Positions 19,426 through 21,813 of a stretch of 21,813 nucleotides of DNA are shown piece by piece; position 1 is the first letter of the stretch, and each line of letters begins with the position of its first letter. Below the pieces are notes generated by a model that saw only the letters and a list, made by a program, of their open reading frames with translations, did no database searches and was not told the origin of the DNA. Origin of the DNA: Saprolegnia diclina VS20 (taxonomy: Eukaryota > Oomycota > Saprolegniomycetes > Saprolegniales > Saprolegniaceae); the NCBI RefSeq assembly GCF_000281045.1, contig NW_008246072.1:469406-491218 (forward strand), written 5' to 3'. The position numbers and the translations under genes are program-made.

Positions 19426-21003
19426 TTACTTGGCGCAGCGCTCTCTGATGGTAATCGCGCGGTCGACCGCAATCGTCTGCGTCGCGGGGTTGTACGTTGC
19501 ATGGAACGGCTTCTTCATCTCGCGCGTGAACTCGCGCATCTTGTCCTTGGCTTGGCTCTACACGGTTGGTTGCCCATGAGTCCGAAGCGATGTACCAAGT
19601 CGAGATACCAAGCTCTCGGCCACATAGTACACGGGCTGGTAAGTCGTCACGGGGTACTTTTGCTTGCACGCGTGGAATGGGTCCCACGGCCGGTACTCGG
19701 GCATGTCCATGGTACCGCCGGCCGGCCGCACCGGCGAGCACGCGTACTCGAGCTCCCCAAAGCTTGAGAGCATGCCAGCGCCAAACGCCTAATTTGTGAA
19801 AATGTGAGCAAAATGATGCAAAATATCACATTTGGACACCTTTTTCTGCCCGTTCTGGAGGTAGATGCCAAACTCGACCGAAAAAATGTAGCACGCGGCG
19901 AGGCGCTCGATCTCGTCGTCCGACACACCGAGCGACGCGAGGCCAATTTCGTGGGAAAAGTCGGCGAAGTCCTGGTCCGCAAACATGGGCACGTGGCCCA
20001 TGAGCTCGTGGCAAATGTCGGGCTCCGGCGTGTACAGCGGCTGCGAGTGGTGCCGGATGTACTGCGTGCAAAAGAAGACTCGGAATGCGAGGCCGTTCAA
20101 GAAATCGCGCGGTGAGAGGTACCCCGTGACCGGATGGATCACAAACCCTAATCGCGCCTCAGTCTCAACTTGATACAAAGCAACGCACCGGTCCGCGCTT
20201 TCAAAAAGGTGGAAATGTCGTGGGCCTGCGGGATGTTGGTCGGGCTGTACCCACACTCGCGCTCGAGCATCGGGAGCGCGTTGTTGAACTCGTCGCACGC
20301 AAACTGCGCCCACGTGTCCTTGATGCGGTTGTAGACCGCCCCCCACGTCTGCGTCTACAGTATTGAAATGGGTATAGACCATGCGTCTATCTATATCATT
20401 TGGATCGTACCTCGAGCTCCGAGTAGTGAATGTGCGGCAGCGGCTGTCCCTGTCGGTAGTTGGCCGCGATCTCGCTGAGCTCGTTGCGACGGGCACGGTA
20501 CACTTGGTCGCTAAACCCAGGGTGGTCGGCGTCAATGTCGGTGCCGGCCTGGAGCGTATGGCGGGCCGCAATGTCGAGGTCGCTAATGTGCAGCGGAAAC
20601 CAGGGCACTAGACAGGTATACCATCTTTAGACATTTGTGTCCATCCAAAACATACACAAGTACCCGTCTTGTCATGGGCGAGCGTCAGCGATGCGCAGTG
20701 CGCCTCGAGCTCGCGCAGGAGGTTGTCGATGCCGGCCGTGCCGGGTTTGCCTTGAAAATCGATCGAAATCGCATAGTCGTTGTTGGGCTCAATCGACGTA
20801 GTCGGCTGCGACGTAATGTGCGTGAGGTTCACGCGGTGCTTGGCAAACATATCGAGGACCGGGCGCAGCGACCCCGGGTGGTTGGTCACATGGAGCGTAA
20901 TGGACGTCAAGTCATTCTGCTTGAGCGACGGGTGGAGGGCGCTAAACGACCGCCACTGCGTCGAGTAGCGGCGCGTCGCGAGCTTACTCAGCGTGCGTTG
21001 CAT
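19426..21003 (-). CDS. PAH: Phenylalanine-4-hydroxylase (pterin-dependent aromatic amino acid hydroxylase)
   Basis: Converts phenylalanine to tyrosine with tetrahydropterin, iron and oxygen. Exons on the minus strand are 21003-20664, 20607-20411, 20354-20189, 20147-19840, 19788-19609 and 19557-19426, summing to 1323 nt or 440 residues (human 452). Residues 32-110 form an ACT regulatory domain ([20 protein letters not shown]). The catalytic domain follows, with [15 protein letters not shown] and [16 protein letters not shown]. The iron ligands are H281, H286 and E326 (human H285, H290, E330). The string PVYYVAES matches human PLYYVAES. Introns are 56, 56, 41, 51 and 51 nt, all GT-TAG. The protein ends at IRERCAK, without the roughly 24-residue tetramerisation helix of the animal enzyme. 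The start at 21003 gives an Arg/Ser/Thr-rich N-terminus without acidic residues. An in-frame ATG at 21093 would add 30 residues. Tyrosine or tryptophan hydroxylase activity cannot be excluded by eye. Confidence 0.95.
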
Positions 21004-21813
21004 GGTGTAAATTCGCTTGTGCGATCCGTGGATGCTTGGTTCCCGCGTCGCCACAAGGGTAGTACCAATGCTGGACGCAGCGGCAAAGGACACCCTCGGT
21101 TCAACGACATTCCCGCCTGTCGACGCCGATCCCTTGGTCCGTGTTGGGACGAAATATCCGCGCCGCCTGTGACCTCGCGTTCGAAAATCGAGGATCTGGG
21201 CCTATCAGTTCTGATCGGTCATGACAATATTTAACGTCCTTGGCGCCAGCGTTTTGACAATATTTCACAAGTGCAATTTCAACGTGTGGCCAGCGCCAGT
21301 CGTTGAGCGTGTGTGTGCTTGTCGTGTCGACGGTATTAGCGACAGTTGACGCAACGCTAGCGACGACAATACCGTCTTTCACTTCACAGCAACACACGAG
21401 CGGGTCGATGGGTGGTATCCTCACATACGATGGCGCATTGCCAAATGACGTGTACGACGTGCTCTATCGTTTTGACAATATTTAACACCGATTTTGACAA
21501 TATTTACCAAAAAAGACAGGCGGCGTGCATCTCGAGAATGGATCGGCAAGTATGATAGGCGTTGATGAGCGAATGGGATCGCACCAGCTTGCATCTTCAA
21601 GAACGAAAAGCATTACGTCGACGAGCTATCACTGCGATCACCCCGTGCAAGCCGACCGCGTTGGGCCACCAATGAGCAGGCCTCTGCTATCTTGGATTTT
21701 TTCCAATTTTTTCAAAATTTCTCCACGTTCTAGCCCAAATGAGTATCCAAGAAAAATTAAGCTTGCTTTTTGTATGCCAAACGAGTGGTTGGTTGGATTT
21801 CCACACAAAGCAG
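21004..21813. other. PAH upstream region and right end, no gene seen
   Basis: Apart from the repeated TGACAATATTT motifs, I see a 9-bp inverted repeat (GACGGTATT at 21329-21337 and AATACCGTC at 21368-21376) and A/T-rich runs at 21695-21725. Open frames at 21101-21424 (-) and 21303-21485 (+) have no recognisable domain. Another gene may start beyond the right edge. Confidence 0.5.
21222..21508 (+). repeat. Four same-strand copies of a TGACAATATTT motif
   Basis: TGACAATATTT starts at 21222, 21255, 21473 and 21495, always in the same orientation. The last three share the longer form TTTTGACAATATTT, and two of the four continue as AAC. Copies come in two pairs spaced 33 and 22 bp apart. They lie about 220-500 bp upstream of the PAH start. 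They may be a regulatory array for PAH or for a gene to the right, or termini of a repeat. Confidence 0.8.

Overview
The window looks like nuclear DNA of an oomycete, most likely a water mould of the Saprolegniales. This is an inference from four things. Coding regions are GC-rich. Introns are very short (41-60 nt) and all end in TAG. Three genes have oomycete-type initiators (YTCANTYY) just upstream of their start. The gene set mixes animal-like and protist-like proteins: pterin-dependent phenylalanine hydroxylase, UFM1, sideroflexin, Nup155, a POT peptide transporter and secreted ricin-B-type lectins. No prokaryotic features, rRNA or CRISPR arrays are seen.

Layout, left to right. 1-1834 has no gene I can support and holds a (TAGA)16 microsatellite. 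1877-5134 holds two tandem, same-strand paralogues for secreted proteins with three ricin-B-like modules each. 5868-6273 (+) is a four-exon UFM1 gene, converging on a five-exon sideroflexin gene at 6385-7613 (-). 7614-9220 is unassigned. 9221-13353 (+) is a four-exon Nup155 gene, converging on a small uncharacterised gene at 13679-14113 (-). 14696-16612 (-) is an intronless POT-family transporter. 16613-19425 is a long gene-poor stretch with two degenerate tRNA-like repeats and coding-like fragments of unknown origin. 19426-21003 (-) is a six-exon phenylalanine hydroxylase gene. The right end has four copies of a TGACAATATTT motif.

The genes do not form a pathway or an operon. They are mostly housekeeping genes: protein modification, mitochondrial serine transport, the nuclear pore, peptide uptake and aromatic amino-acid catabolism. 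The secreted lectin pair is the accessory part. Exon joints were placed by hand from reading frame, GT-AG borders and recalled family sequences. They are mutually frame-consistent for the four spliced genes but have no transcript support.
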